Assembly (NCBI GenBank): GCA_039105265.1
Contig: JAPFFF010000002.1
Location: 5,208,001 to 5,272,000, forward strand
Direction of reading: 5' to 3'
Source of the DNA: Tritrichomonas musculus
Taxonomy: Eukaryota; Parabasalia; Tritrichomonadida; Tritrichomonadidae
Length of the DNA: 64,000 nucleotides
Shown: positions 46,501-55,079 of the stretch, piece after piece
Numbering within the stretch: the first letter of the stretch is position 1
Layout: each line of letters begins with the position of its first letter
The notes under the pieces: generated by a model
What the model saw: the letters and a program-made list of their open reading frames with translations, nothing else
Told to the model about the DNA's origin: nothing
Databases searched by the model: none
Made by a program: the position numbers and the translations under genes

Positions 46501-48538
46501 TTTGGTATTCAAAACGAGTTTCAGGCATATCGATATAATTATCCATACTTCCTAACTTTGTATGAAAATCGATATCATCAATTGATACGAAATTTGATTT
46601 AGAATACATAACTTGATTGGCATATTTTGGATATGCTTTCAAAAAAGAAATAGTTGCAGGATTATAAAAAAACACTTTTCCTTCTTCAATTAATGTAGAC
46701 ATTGTTCTCCATTCAGATGCACGAACAAAATCACCGCGGCATTCAATTAAAAACTTGGCATATTCATGGGCAACTTGAATGTTAGTTGGATAAAAACTCA
46801 TGATTGCATTCCACTTACTTTCACAATGCTTTATTGATTGTGACATGCTGTAATATGAACCATACAAAAATTGATCGCTTAACAACGTATTACTATTGTT
46901 AATACGAAGATCTTCTGTGTGATTATTATTATTATTGTTGTTGTTGTTGTTATTATTATTACTAACATTGTTGTTAATGTTGTTGTTTAGATTTTGATTG
47001 GCTGCAAACATCTTGATTTTATGGTTGTATTTGTTGTTCTTTATAATTCGTTGTTTTGTTCCCAACATTTTCCAAAGGGATCTAATTTGATGAGCCAATT
47101 CGGTAGTATCAGAAACAACGCTATCTATCTCTTCGATTCTTGTACTTGGATGACATGCTTCCTCATAATGCTTCAATTGAAAAAGTTGATATTCTTTGAG
47201 AAACGATAGAAATCTGGCCCGTTTTAAACTAGTTAAAATTGCGAATAAAATTGATCGAAATTCTGGGAAATAACAAATTAAACGAGAAAGTTCAATTTTG
47301 TCAGGATTTGTATCAATTCTAGTCGATACAAAATCAGTAAGTTTGCCATCCAAAAAGAGAGGACTTTGTGTTATCATTGCAATTCTTAATACAAATAAAA
47401 TTTTAGAAATTGGCAGGTCTTCAAAGCCTGTCATATTTGATTTGTATTGATCTGAAAGATCAAGATTCACTGATTCTTTTGATTTTGGCTTCAAAATTGA
47501 CTTGGCTCTCAATTTAATAAAAATATTCATCAGAAATAGAAAGACGATGAAACAACCGATAAAAATTAAATAACGATACCACTTTTGGTTAAGTGAAGTG
47601 AAGCAAAAACAATCAGAAATTAACATCGATACAGATAAGGCTCCAAAAATACTATTAATGAAAAGTTTACCAGATGGAAACCAAAAACAGTCAACTGTTA
47701 TGTAAATGCAAAAAATGAGGTGAAGTGAAATAACGAAATAACGAAAATTGACATGAAAAAGTGGCATTATGTTTGATAAAAGTAATATTAACGAAGGTGC
47801 TGCCATCCATAATGTATGATAGACTTGGTTGTACGATACAATTAAAGGATTAACGATAAAAATTGAATATGTGTCAAATATATTAATTACAATTATAATT
47901 AGGAAAATAATGACAAATAAAATAACATTTAAAACGGTTAAAACAGTAAATGTCGTTAAAGAACCATATTCTTCTAATGAACCTCCTGATGATTTGATTT
48001 CATTCATTAATGATAATCTGGATATTAATTTTCCTGTTTGAAAGCCAATTGGAACAATAGTTATTGGGCAAATGAATTGTGTAAAAAAGTTAACGCAATA
48101 AAGTAATGGAAAATTTATTCGCTTCTTGAAGAAAAACAAGCAAAAGCTAATTAAGGTTACAATAAAAAAGATAATCCCTATGAAGAAGATAACGAATGAA
48201 AAAATATACATTGTTTGTGGACTCCCTTCTGTTGAGTAAAAAAAAAGAATATTTGTTAAATTTTCTTCAAAATATAACGGCCTTCGTATATAATCAAATT
48301 TATTAAGGATAGTTTTATCTGCTAAATCTAAATGAGGCCAAAATGAAATGAATACATTCTGAAAAGTTGAATAAATTGTAGCGATAAATCCTATTATTCC
48401 TAACTTTTGAGATGTAATTTGTCTAAGAGTAATGTATGAAAATAAGAGATTCCGTTTTGGGCTGTTTATAGCTGATGATGAAGCAACATTCGGATTCGAC
48501 CCATCGCCTGGGTAGAAGCCAATTTCATCATTCCTCAT
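43538..48538 (-). CDS. Large multi-pass membrane protein with PAS and degenerate nucleotide cyclase domain
   Basis: A 1666-residue protein of the trichomonad adenylate/guanylate-cyclase-like family. About eight predicted membrane helices lie in the first ~350 residues, then a soluble helical region with an asparagine run (~516-540), more membrane helices (~685-715, ~925-950, ~1030-1055 and ~1225-1245), a PAS domain (~1295-1380: ICFIDRSTMIELVNNSFSSV, FGYEANFIVGQPISSII) and a class III cyclase-like domain (~1430-1640). The usual metal-binding aspartates are not seen: the FADIVGFT position reads CFIKLQNIF, no GDAY-type motif occurs, and the NTASR position reads IDRAIK. The domain is therefore probably inactive or regulatory. 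Location: plasma or internal membrane. Confidence 0.85.
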   Translation of the reverse strand: MRNDEIGFYPGDGSNPNVASSSAINSPKRNLLFSYITLRQITSQKLGIIGFIATIYSTFQNVFISFWPHLDLADKTILNKFDYIRRPLYFEENLTNILFFYSTEGSPQTMYIFSFVIFFIGIIFFIVTLISFCLFFFKKRINFPLLYCVNFFTQFICPITIVPIGFQTGKLISRLSLMNEIKSSGGSLEEYGSLTTFTVLTVLNVILFVIIFLIIIVINIFDTYSIFIVNPLIVSYNQVYHTLWMAAPSLILLLSNIMPLFHVNFRYFVISLHLIFCIYITVDCFWFPSGKLFINSIFGALSVSMLISDCFCFTSLNQKWYRYLIFIGCFIVFLFLMNIFIKLRAKSILKPKSKESVNLDLSDQYKSNMTGFEDLPISKILFVLRIAMITQSPLFLDGKLTDFVSTRIDTNPDKIELSRLICYFPEFRSILFAILTSLKRARFLSFLKEYQLFQLKHYEEACHPSTRIEEIDSVVSDTTELAHQIRSLWKMLGTKQRIIKNNKYNHKIKMFAANQNLNNNINNNVSNNNNNNNNNNNNNHTEDLRINNSNTLLSDQFLYGSYYSMSQSIKHCESKWNAIMSFYPTNIQVAHEYAKFLIECRGDFVRASEWRTMSTLIEEGKVFFYNPATISFLKAYPKYANQVMYSKSNFVSIDDIDFHTKLGSMDNYIDMPETRFEYQRATNSAFPLSIFIFLVIAILSLLFIVIFWIVGISTFNRYQHIIDNLFLITHTALLSQHISKIFILSILEYGQLPDPNLAPTPDELFDCIYMHNANKSDRVDGYQSPSLISLEGDYLNQMREFTEEGLNILHYLHNSTLNQIVQRNEYTSVLDIFYNNSIPNLYFLSRDESIESYEALQSLIVTFFTYFYTISYSEDHSWVNDTLFYHSCNAGFNMLGNYDKLSQAFNQNNQYLIKISSEQFSRTIFISSCFYFLMSCILMWIDFGYIWHAFHKIVYTLQFFPKTVKLKAASPVIISTSNNPDNNRSNVSPNVNNINSIIEDHTEINVHYQIKHTMYIFLIVSSVINLILSLVIIAFYFVSITYREQFVSISNLVHEFSVETSSTVEVLYSVMACNVFAYIIPSIKEKYKNRLQTAIQRFITTHERCGSISIETDCGITGQYADLINNQMNQEKCVGMENKSFHEIISCQGAEQELVTFIDLSNKLYENISNPTILKTESFMQYIHFVLSHVYYDVSNYSTILVKAAQEKSRKHIDAMNFFATFSIIIALFLFLFNVTIYQKFIDIFKTLFTFFSRLPPPDLVANDTVLDAFFGIKISSKSENENNETTFLVQESLPICFIDRSTMIELVNNSFSSVFGYEANFIVGQPISSIIEDESVLYLIDTMKYFSTQKSVSQTVKCKKGNGNKIPFSVTLIPIKETKPKNKKDNKDSNNINDQFVHRIALVFVDKTSERNLQHKYKSIKEHNEKLLNLLFPKTIQMYAEGCFEMCAVCFIKLQNIFENESQSARILNQRQNLYELLFEKLRIYRLLHHLDSKNGVFSVVSCGSNDPAELAIECLNYVFCIFNEFANIIINSTPSSTYMLNLQMNGNIFAVIETAGSFQVGWSGNDVQKVVISGELIDRAIKVLENACLVGNICVSRKTYEYIMMNDYMFNERAVEDQICGSNLIYSIEVCPNERSFSAQMDSQSSHCTENESGGSSSGNQLKS
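46921..46989 (-). repeat. Asn-coding trinucleotide run in the cyclase-like gene
   Basis: Mixed ATT/GTT triplets on the plus strand encode a run of asparagines in frame, interrupted by one NNNVS. It is a typical microsatellite-driven homopolymer and a likely length polymorphism. Confidence 0.8.
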
Positions 48539-49549
48539 ACCTCGTTTAAAAATAAAATTTCGAACTTTTTCAAAAAAATAATTATATTAATTATATGATT
48601 AAAATATATATATCTTCAATAATATTAAATTTATATCATATTTAACACCTTTTTATTTGTATATCAAAATATTAATAATTATATATATTAATATTTTATT
48701 AAAATAAGTTTCATTTTAGCAGTTTTTTTTATTTAAATGTTTGACTATAATAAATTTGAGAAAATTATGAAATAAAATTTGTAAAAATTCAAAATTTATT
48801 ATTTGAGTTAACTAAAATATTAGTATTGTTTTTTATTTATAAATTTTTAATATAAATATCAATAATTTTATTTTTAATTAATGCATATTATAATAGTTAT
48901 GGGGATAAATTCAAAATTTAATCTTAAGAATATTAATTTAAATCAAAGTAAATTGAGGAATTTTTTTTTATTCAAAATACATCCAGTAATATATTATTAT
49001 TATTTTGTAAACAGTAATTATTTAACCCATATTTATATTTTATAATATATATTATATATTATTATAATCTATTATTTATTATATTTTTATTTTAAAATGA
49101 GATATTATGAATAATTTTTTCAAAAATATAAACTTTTTCTGAGATATTTATAATTAAATTGAGCCGATAAAGTAAAAATTTCAATAATGGAATTCAAAGA
49201 GTTTTGGTTTAATAAAAAAATTGTGAGAGAGATAAAAACTGTGGAATTCAAAAAGCTTGAGTTTTCTTAAAATTGATTGAGAAAAAATAAAAAATTTGGT
49301 TGATTAATATCATTGAGTATCTTAATAAAATAACAGAAAATATCAAAATAATACTTAATTTCCATGTTATGATATTAAAAAAAATTTGTTTTTTTTAAAT
49401 GAAAATAACTAACTAAAAATATAATAAATGCAAAGCTATTCTATAATACTTTTAAAATAATAATTTATTACAAAGAAAAAAGAAAAAGACAGTATGATTA
49501 GCTTGGGATTTTTTAATTATAGAAGCTAAAATATTATTGAGAAACCGAA
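48539..49549. other. AT-rich spacer, no gene
   Basis: About 1 kb of A/T-dominated sequence with many short poly-A, poly-T and ATTAT runs between the 5' end of the cyclase-like gene and the 3' end of the DM10 gene. No open frame, RNA or clear repeat was seen. Confidence 0.65.
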
Positions 49550-50137
49550 TTAAATATTCATATTCTGTATTAAATAACTATATTCGTATTGGCCTTGATC
49601 ACGTTCAAAAGATCGTGTTAATGTAATGATAGCATGTTTTGTAATATTAGGCAAAAACATTGAAAAAATTTCTTTCGCATCAGAAACTGGAACAAGCCCA
49701 GTTTTATCGGTATCTTTAGATTCAAACAGAGCTCTAATATCAATTTTATCAGCCATTTTTAGGCATGCTGATTTTAATTCCCTAATTACGTGTTCAATAT
49801 TAGCTTCAGGGAAATTATCGGCATCAGCTTCCATCAAACACAAAGTATGGGTTGCTGCGTCTTGTAATTCAAAAATTCTTCCAGAAACACCAATTCTAGC
49901 TCCAACATAAAAATCACTTTCCTGGAAGAATCTTTTTGTAAGAGCATTTCTAACTCGCGTCCTCTGTAAAAATTTGCCAGGTCGAAATCCAGAATTAGTG
50001 ACAGCCATTTCATAAATTGACAATGTGTGATCCATAAGATAAAAAGAAACAACAAATTTTCTAACCTTATCTCCTGAAAAATTAGAAATGACTCTAGCTG
50101 TAAAATTTAAAACATTAACATCATCTTCATCTGTCAT
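49550..50137 (-). CDS. DM10 plus EF-hand protein, EFHC-like (axonemal)
   Basis: A 195-residue protein. Residues ~10-115 form a DM10 domain: FVVSFYLMDHTLSIYEM, NSGFRPGKFLQR and DFYVGARIGVSGRIFELQD match EFHC1/EFHC2/Rib72 repeats. Residues ~140-190 carry EF-hand-like helices with one calcium-loop-like stretch (DTDKTGLVPVSDAKEIF). Family members are inner proteins of the axonemal doublet microtubules. EFHC proteins usually have three DM10 domains; this has one, so it equals the C-terminal third of a Rib72-type protein and may be a separate short class. An initiator-like TCATT lies eight bases upstream. Confidence 0.85.
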   Translation of the reverse strand: MTDEDDVNVLNFTARVISNFSGDKVRKFVVSFYLMDHTLSIYEMAVTNSGFRPGKFLQRTRVRNALTKRFFQESDFYVGARIGVSGRIFELQDAATHTLCLMEADADNFPEANIEHVIRELKSACLKMADKIDIRALFESKDTDKTGLVPVSDAKEIFSMFLPNITKHAIITLTRSFERDQGQYEYSYLIQNMNI

Positions 50138-50143
50138 CTTTCA

Positions 50144-50148
50144 AATGA
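50144..50148 (-). promoter_or_regulatory. Initiator-like TCATT before DM10 gene
   Basis: TCATT on the minus strand matches the trichomonad initiator consensus TCA+1YW, nine bases from the A of the start codon at 50137. Position within 20 bases of the ATG is as expected. Confidence 0.4.
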
Positions 50149-50313
50149 TTGATCTTAACGTCTTTCATTGTAATACTTTGAATTATACTGAGTAATTATA
50201 TCATTGATTTATCAAAGTAATTTGGATTGATAAATAATGTGCATTTGTATGTGTTTTCAAGTACTAATTGAATCAATTATAATTTCAATGATAAAATTTT
50301 AAACAGATTTTGG

Positions 50314-51039
50314 ATGATACGGTATGATTCAGAGCCAAACTATGATATTAGAAAATTGCCTGTTGGTGGATGGATTAGTTCGCAGATATCTGTGCAATCG
50401 CATGGGCGTTGGATTCAATTTTTTGAACCTGGATCTAATAATATTATTAATTCTACTTTACCAATTGACTATTCAAAAAAATATAAGCCGCCGATAGTTT
50501 ATAAAAAAAATAAAAATAAATCAGAAAAAATAAATGATGATTCATTCTTCAATGATACAAATAAAAATGATTTTTTTGAATCTCAAAAAATTAATGTTCC
50601 TCCAATTGAACTTTCCCCTGAACGAGTTTCTACGATTATGAATGAAAATTCTCAAAATATTGATGGATTTTTAGTCTATTCTCCAAATTATATTAAAAGT
50701 AGCAAAAGTTTAAAGAGATCGAATTCTTCATTTAAAGATAAACAAAATTTAAAAATGCAAAATAGCAAAAATATTTCACTTGCCATAGACAAAAGTTCTT
50801 TTATGCACGACCATAAAGTTATATTCGATGAAACAGAAATTCCAAAAACAACACGAATTCAAAAAAGAAAATTCGACAGTAAAAAATCTTTGAATCGATC
50901 AATGCAAACATCAAGAACAGATTATAGATCAAAAACGTCATTTAAGCCCAGAAAAACATACCTTGGTGAATATAACGATGAATCTATTATGGTAGTGTAT
51001 GGATATAAACCAAAAACTACATATAAAAACGGAATTTAA
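50314..51039 (+). CDS. Hypothetical basic protein, divergent from the DM10 gene
   Basis: A 241-residue, lysine-, serine- and asparagine-rich protein. A short folded-looking N-terminus (LPVGGWISSQISVQSHGRWI, QFFEPGSNN) is followed by mostly disordered sequence and a C-terminal basic segment (RKTYLGEYNDESIMVVYGY) that looks conserved in style. No domain was recognised. It is divergent from the DM10/EF-hand gene with 176 bases between starts. Short basic proteins with tyrosine/proline motifs are common among microtubule-binding proteins, so an axonemal role is possible but unproven. Confidence 0.55.
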   Translation: MIRYDSEPNYDIRKLPVGGWISSQISVQSHGRWIQFFEPGSNNIINSTLPIDYSKKYKPPIVYKKNKNKSEKINDDSFFNDTNKNDFFESQKINVPPIELSPERVSTIMNENSQNIDGFLVYSPNYIKSSKSLKRSNSSFKDKQNLKMQNSKNISLAIDKSSFMHDHKVIFDETEIPKTTRIQKRKFDSKKSLNRSMQTSRTDYRSKTSFKPRKTYLGEYNDESIMVVYGYKPKTTYKNGI

Positions 51040-51306
51040 TATTGTGTTACTATTCGGAGATCGAATTTACAAAATAATAAAATATAATATCTTTATTCAT
51101 GTTTTATAAATAAAAAAAAAATTAATATGAGTATCATTATATATTAGTTGATATTATTCTAAGATAATGTATATGATATTGCTGATGATATAAAATGTTC
51201 ATTTTGAAATTGAAAACGGATTCAATATTTTGAATCCAAAAGGGCAATATAATGGTGAATTTTTTTTATTTTTTTTTTTTTTTTTTTTTTTTGACTAATA
51301 TATATA

Positions 51307-52092
51307 ATGTCTTGGGGATCAAATTCTTTCTCTTTTGGCAAATCACCTAATTTTGATGCCTCTTTTGGCAAACCAGATAATTCTGGTTTCTCTTTTCCCA
51401 AGCCAGCAAGTGGTTTTAATAACCCATTCACTTCTCAAGCAACAGAAAAATCTCCTAAAAGCTTAAATGCAGAACAAAATACTCAAGGCTTTGTACCGCC
51501 AACTCATAAATTAGATTTTGGTGTTCCACCAGAATCTCCTGCTCTTCCTCCTCAATCAGAAGCCGAAAATGACGTTGTTTCTACACAAAAAGATGAGCAA
51601 AAAACATCACCAAAAAGAAAGCAGAAAAAGGAGCGAACAACAAAATCATCTGTTCTAAAAAGAGAACGAACTTTGCAAGAAAAAAGACTTCAAAAAGATA
51701 TACAAGCAGCTGTCCTTGACTCGTTTAATGAAGCTACTCCAGAAGAAGCTAAAGAAATAGCACAATCTCTTTCAACTACTGTTATTTTACAAGCGCAAAA
51801 ACTTGCTGAAGCCATAATTGCTCGAAGGCCTGCTCCAGCTCCAAGATCCTATCAGAATCCGTATGGATATAATTTTGGCCCTATTCAGAGCCAAGGATAT
51901 GGAATGGTTCAGATTCCATATCAGCAATATCAGCAATTTATGCAAATGTGCTACAATAGGGAAGCCCAAATAAGTCAACTTATGCAATCTAATGCAATGT
52001 TAATGCAAAAATTACAGCAAATGCAAAACGAAGACGATGATGAGTACTATGACGATAGTGAAGATGGCGAAGAAGAAGAGGATGAGGAATAA
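51307..52092 (+). CDS. FG/GK-rich N-terminus, coiled-coil and acidic tail protein
   Basis: A 261-residue protein. The first ~45 residues hold FG/FP-type repeats (SFSFGKSPNFDASFGKPDN, GFSFPKPASGF) reminiscent of nucleoporin or NTF2-binding tails. The middle has a basic segment (SPKRKQKKERTTKSSVLKRE), a helical region, then glutamine/methionine/tyrosine-rich sequence (IQSQGYGMVQIPYQQYQQF) and an acidic C-terminal tail. No family was recognised; a nuclear or chromatin role is a guess from composition. The stop is followed by TAAA. A 24-T tract at 51,269-51,292 lies just upstream of the start. Confidence 0.55.
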   Translation: MSWGSNSFSFGKSPNFDASFGKPDNSGFSFPKPASGFNNPFTSQATEKSPKSLNAEQNTQGFVPPTHKLDFGVPPESPALPPQSEAENDVVSTQKDEQKTSPKRKQKKERTTKSSVLKRERTLQEKRLQKDIQAAVLDSFNEATPEEAKEIAQSLSTTVILQAQKLAEAIIARRPAPAPRSYQNPYGYNFGPIQSQGYGMVQIPYQQYQQFMQMCYNREAQISQLMQSNAMLMQKLQQMQNEDDDEYYDDSEDGEEEEDEE

Positions 52093-52335
52093 ATTATACT
52101 AGATTTGCAAGAATAAAGTAAATGATATTATTTTATAAATTATTCTTATGTTCTCTTTTTTTATTTATTTATTTCATTAATTACCAATTTCTCCTTCTTT
52201 TTTTCAATATCGTTGATTATGGAATATTTGATGAGTTTAAATATTGATGAAAATTTCAAACGGTTAAGAAAAAATATCGATAAATTCACAATTTTAAGTT
52301 ATCATTGAAAATTTCAGACCAAAATTTCTAGAAAA

Positions 52336-53739
52336 ATGCTAAGATGCATGATCTGTGACAATGCTATTCGATATCGAGTACTTACACCATGTGACCACTC
52401 TGATCTTTGTCTTCAATGTTACTTACGCGCCGTAATATGCTACAATAATCATTCCTGTGTTGTGTGCACCAAAGAATATTCTAGTTATCCTATTGCAACT
52501 ACAAATCTCTCACCAGGCATAACGTATAAATCAGCAGAATCTAAATCAAAACTCCTTCAACTTAATGAATTCCATTTATTATATTCTGACGCTGCTGTTC
52601 TAAACGAAATTATGAACTACATGTCATTTAGATGTTCATTTTGCAAGGCAAAATTTAGTGTTTTTACTAACCCTAATCAACTTACAACTACTGCCACAAA
52701 CTTACCTCAAAATCTAAATAACAGAATTAATAACGCTCAAAATGAATTCAGTAATCACCTCAAAAATATCCATCATCAATGTGCTTGTTTTATATGTTTA
52801 AATTCTCATAGATTCCTTCCATGTGAAGCAATTTCTTATTCACAACGTGATTTTAAGTTGCATAAATCCGAAATGCACAAAAAGTGTCCATGTTGTCCTT
52901 TTGTTGGTTTTGATGCGCATGAACTTGAAATACATATGAATGATATTCATGTCCGTTGTGATATTTGCTTGCAATTATATAACAAAGTTCTTTGGTTTAA
53001 AAACGAAACCGAGTTACTTGATCATTATAAAAAGGATCATTATATATGCTATCATCCTGAATGTATAGACAGTTTAATTGCGTTTCCCACGCAACTTGAA
53101 TTATTACAACATCTTACTAGAGTGCACCATGAAAAAGTTGACATGAATGGAGTTTCACTTGTTCCAACTGAAACAAATGAAAAATTGGCACAAATTCGCC
53201 AAGAAGAAGAAAATGAAAAAAGGTCAAGAATAATATTATCCAACAAAAAATTTGTTAATAAATTGAAAGAAGTATTCCAAAATGACGAAACCAAAATTCA
53301 AAATTTAAGGTCAAATGCGATATTACTTATTAATAATCGAATAAATGTACAAGATTTCTACAAAAAATTCTGTGAAATTTGTGGTGATGAAAAGAGGAAA
53401 GTATTTACTGATATGGTTGCTATTATGCCTGATCCAGGGAAGAGAGCAGAATTGCTCCGATTGTCAGAAAATATAGAACTAAGTCCAGATAACCAGAATA
53501 AGAAAAACTTCCCAAAGAGCGTATCTATGCCAAGCGTTTCTCGTAATATGAATGATGATAATGACAACTACAATAATGATAATAATCCTGAAGTGCCACC
53601 TACTACTACACATGATACTGCAGCACCGTTCTTTGAATTACAGAGAAACAGGCAAAATCCACCACCACCTCCTCCTCCAAATAACCAACAATCTAAGAAA
53701 AAGAAAAAGGGAAAGAAAATGATTATCTCTGATTTTTAG
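52336..53739 (+). CDS. ZNF598/Hel2-like RING-type E3 ubiquitin ligase
   Basis: A 467-residue protein. An N-terminal RING (MLRCMICDN, CDHSDLCLQCYLRAV, HSCVVCTKEY) is followed by an array of C2H2-type zinc fingers (RCSFCKAKF...H..NIHH, CACFICL, KLHKSEMHKKCPCCPF, ELEIHMNDIHVRCDICLQLY, LDHYKKDHYICYHPEC, LQHLTRVHH). This order is that of ZNF598/Hel2, which ubiquitinates 40S proteins of collided ribosomes to start ribosome quality control. A helical region (~300-380) and a proline-rich end (PPPPPPPNNQQSKKKKKGKK) follow. Length is shorter than human ZNF598, but the diagnostic N-terminal half is complete. Confidence 0.88.
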   Translation: MLRCMICDNAIRYRVLTPCDHSDLCLQCYLRAVICYNNHSCVVCTKEYSSYPIATTNLSPGITYKSAESKSKLLQLNEFHLLYSDAAVLNEIMNYMSFRCSFCKAKFSVFTNPNQLTTTATNLPQNLNNRINNAQNEFSNHLKNIHHQCACFICLNSHRFLPCEAISYSQRDFKLHKSEMHKKCPCCPFVGFDAHELEIHMNDIHVRCDICLQLYNKVLWFKNETELLDHYKKDHYICYHPECIDSLIAFPTQLELLQHLTRVHHEKVDMNGVSLVPTETNEKLAQIRQEEENEKRSRIILSNKKFVNKLKEVFQNDETKIQNLRSNAILLINNRINVQDFYKKFCEICGDEKRKVFTDMVAIMPDPGKRAELLRLSENIELSPDNQNKKNFPKSVSMPSVSRNMNDDNDNYNNDNNPEVPPTTTHDTAAPFFELQRNRQNPPPPPPPNNQQSKKKKKGKKMIISDF

Positions 53740-53928
53740 TGTAATTTATATATATTATTAATTTTAAAAAATTTTTCAATAAAAGTATATTTGATTTTTT
53801 TACGTTTAACTACTAATGTAAGATTATTTTTTAACAAAAAAACGCATAGAGAAAACAAATATTCATATTTTTTCAAACTTAGTATTTTAATATACATTTA
53901 TATGCTTTTTAATAGTAAATCATATAAA

Positions 53929-55017
53929 TTAATATGACAAATAATAATAAAACATTGAAACAACTGTATCTTCAGAAGATACCACAATTCTATTTGATTC
54001 TCTCTGTATATCCATTTCAAATAAGCCAAATTCTCTAACTTTATCAAATCGCAAAACAGTAGAATTATTAAAATCCCACTGAATGAGTTCTCCTTTAGTT
54101 GATGCTCCTGCTAGCACAGAATCATTTAAAAAAATTACTTTGCTCAAATTAGTGTCTAAATTATCTTTTCTAAATAATGGTTCATCCAAATAGCGAAGAT
54201 CCCATACACGTAATGATTTATCTATTGAATTGGTGGCCATATAAGATTTAACAGGAGCAAAGCAAAGAGAATTGACCCACATCGAATGAGAATTTTTCAA
54301 AGATATCATCCCAGAACTTTCCCTATGATCAAAAATCCCTACACTCCCATTATCGAATGCAATTGAAATTATCGCTTCGTCACTCTTGATTGATGAGGTG
54401 GTTATTGCATTTTTATCTTCGTATTTGTCGAATTTAAAGCATTCATGCTTTTTAATAAGATCTGAAATTATAAGAGATCCATCAAAACTAGTAGATAATA
54501 CTTTGCTGACTGATGGAAGAAATAAAATTGAAGATACCTCTTTTTTGTGTTTATTGAGTTCCATTACCTGAGTATGACTTTGCAAACTGACTATTCTTAT
54601 TGTATTATGATCTGTAGGCCCATCGCATGCTAAAAAAATTGAAGAAGGGTGAACGTCAATGTTTTTAACTATTGTAGACTCGTTTTGAGGAAGATTAAAT
54701 GTTGGTTCTAATTTATTTGAAGCTATATATATTGTATTGATGGTTCCAATTGCGAAATTGTCGCCAAATGGAAAAGCGCGAATTGCTGATACCGGAGTAT
54801 TTAACCTAGCAAAATGTTGAATATATGGACGAGTTTGTTTAGACTCATTTCCTTCAACTCCATTGATTGAGTTAAAAGGGGGAAATACTTGGAGTGATTT
54901 TTGGTTATGACTTAATGCATATGCATATGATCCTGGCTGCATAAAATCATTTATTGGATATTCTTCATTTGTACTAAAGCATATATCATTAGTTTCATTT
55001 GTTTCACCTTCATCCAT
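53929..55017 (-). CDS. WD40-repeat protein
   Basis: A 362-residue protein with about five to seven WD-type repeats. The clearest ones are HKKEVSSILFLPSVSKVLS and SFDGSLIISDL, DNGSVGIFDHR, SHSMWVNSLCFAPVKSYMA, then NSIDKSLRVWDLR and GASTKGELIQWDF. The first ~60 residues are acidic, then the propeller begins (YALSHNQKSLQVFPPF). It is likely a scaffold; peroxin-7-type or other peroxisomal receptors have this size, but no diagnostic residues were seen. No partner can be named. Confidence 0.75.
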   Translation of the reverse strand: MDEGETNETNDICFSTNEEYPINDFMQPGSYAYALSHNQKSLQVFPPFNSINGVEGNESKQTRPYIQHFARLNTPVSAIRAFPFGDNFAIGTINTIYIASNKLEPTFNLPQNESTIVKNIDVHPSSIFLACDGPTDHNTIRIVSLQSHTQVMELNKHKKEVSSILFLPSVSKVLSTSFDGSLIISDLIKKHECFKFDKYEDKNAITTSSIKSDEAIISIAFDNGSVGIFDHRESSGMISLKNSHSMWVNSLCFAPVKSYMATNSIDKSLRVWDLRYLDEPLFRKDNLDTNLSKVIFLNDSVLAGASTKGELIQWDFNNSTVLRFDKVREFGLFEMDIQRESNRIVVSSEDTVVSMFYYYLSY

Positions 55018-55079
55018 TTTAAATAGTTTATAAAATCAAAAAATTTTCAACGATCATTTCAAATTCAATTTAAAAATAA

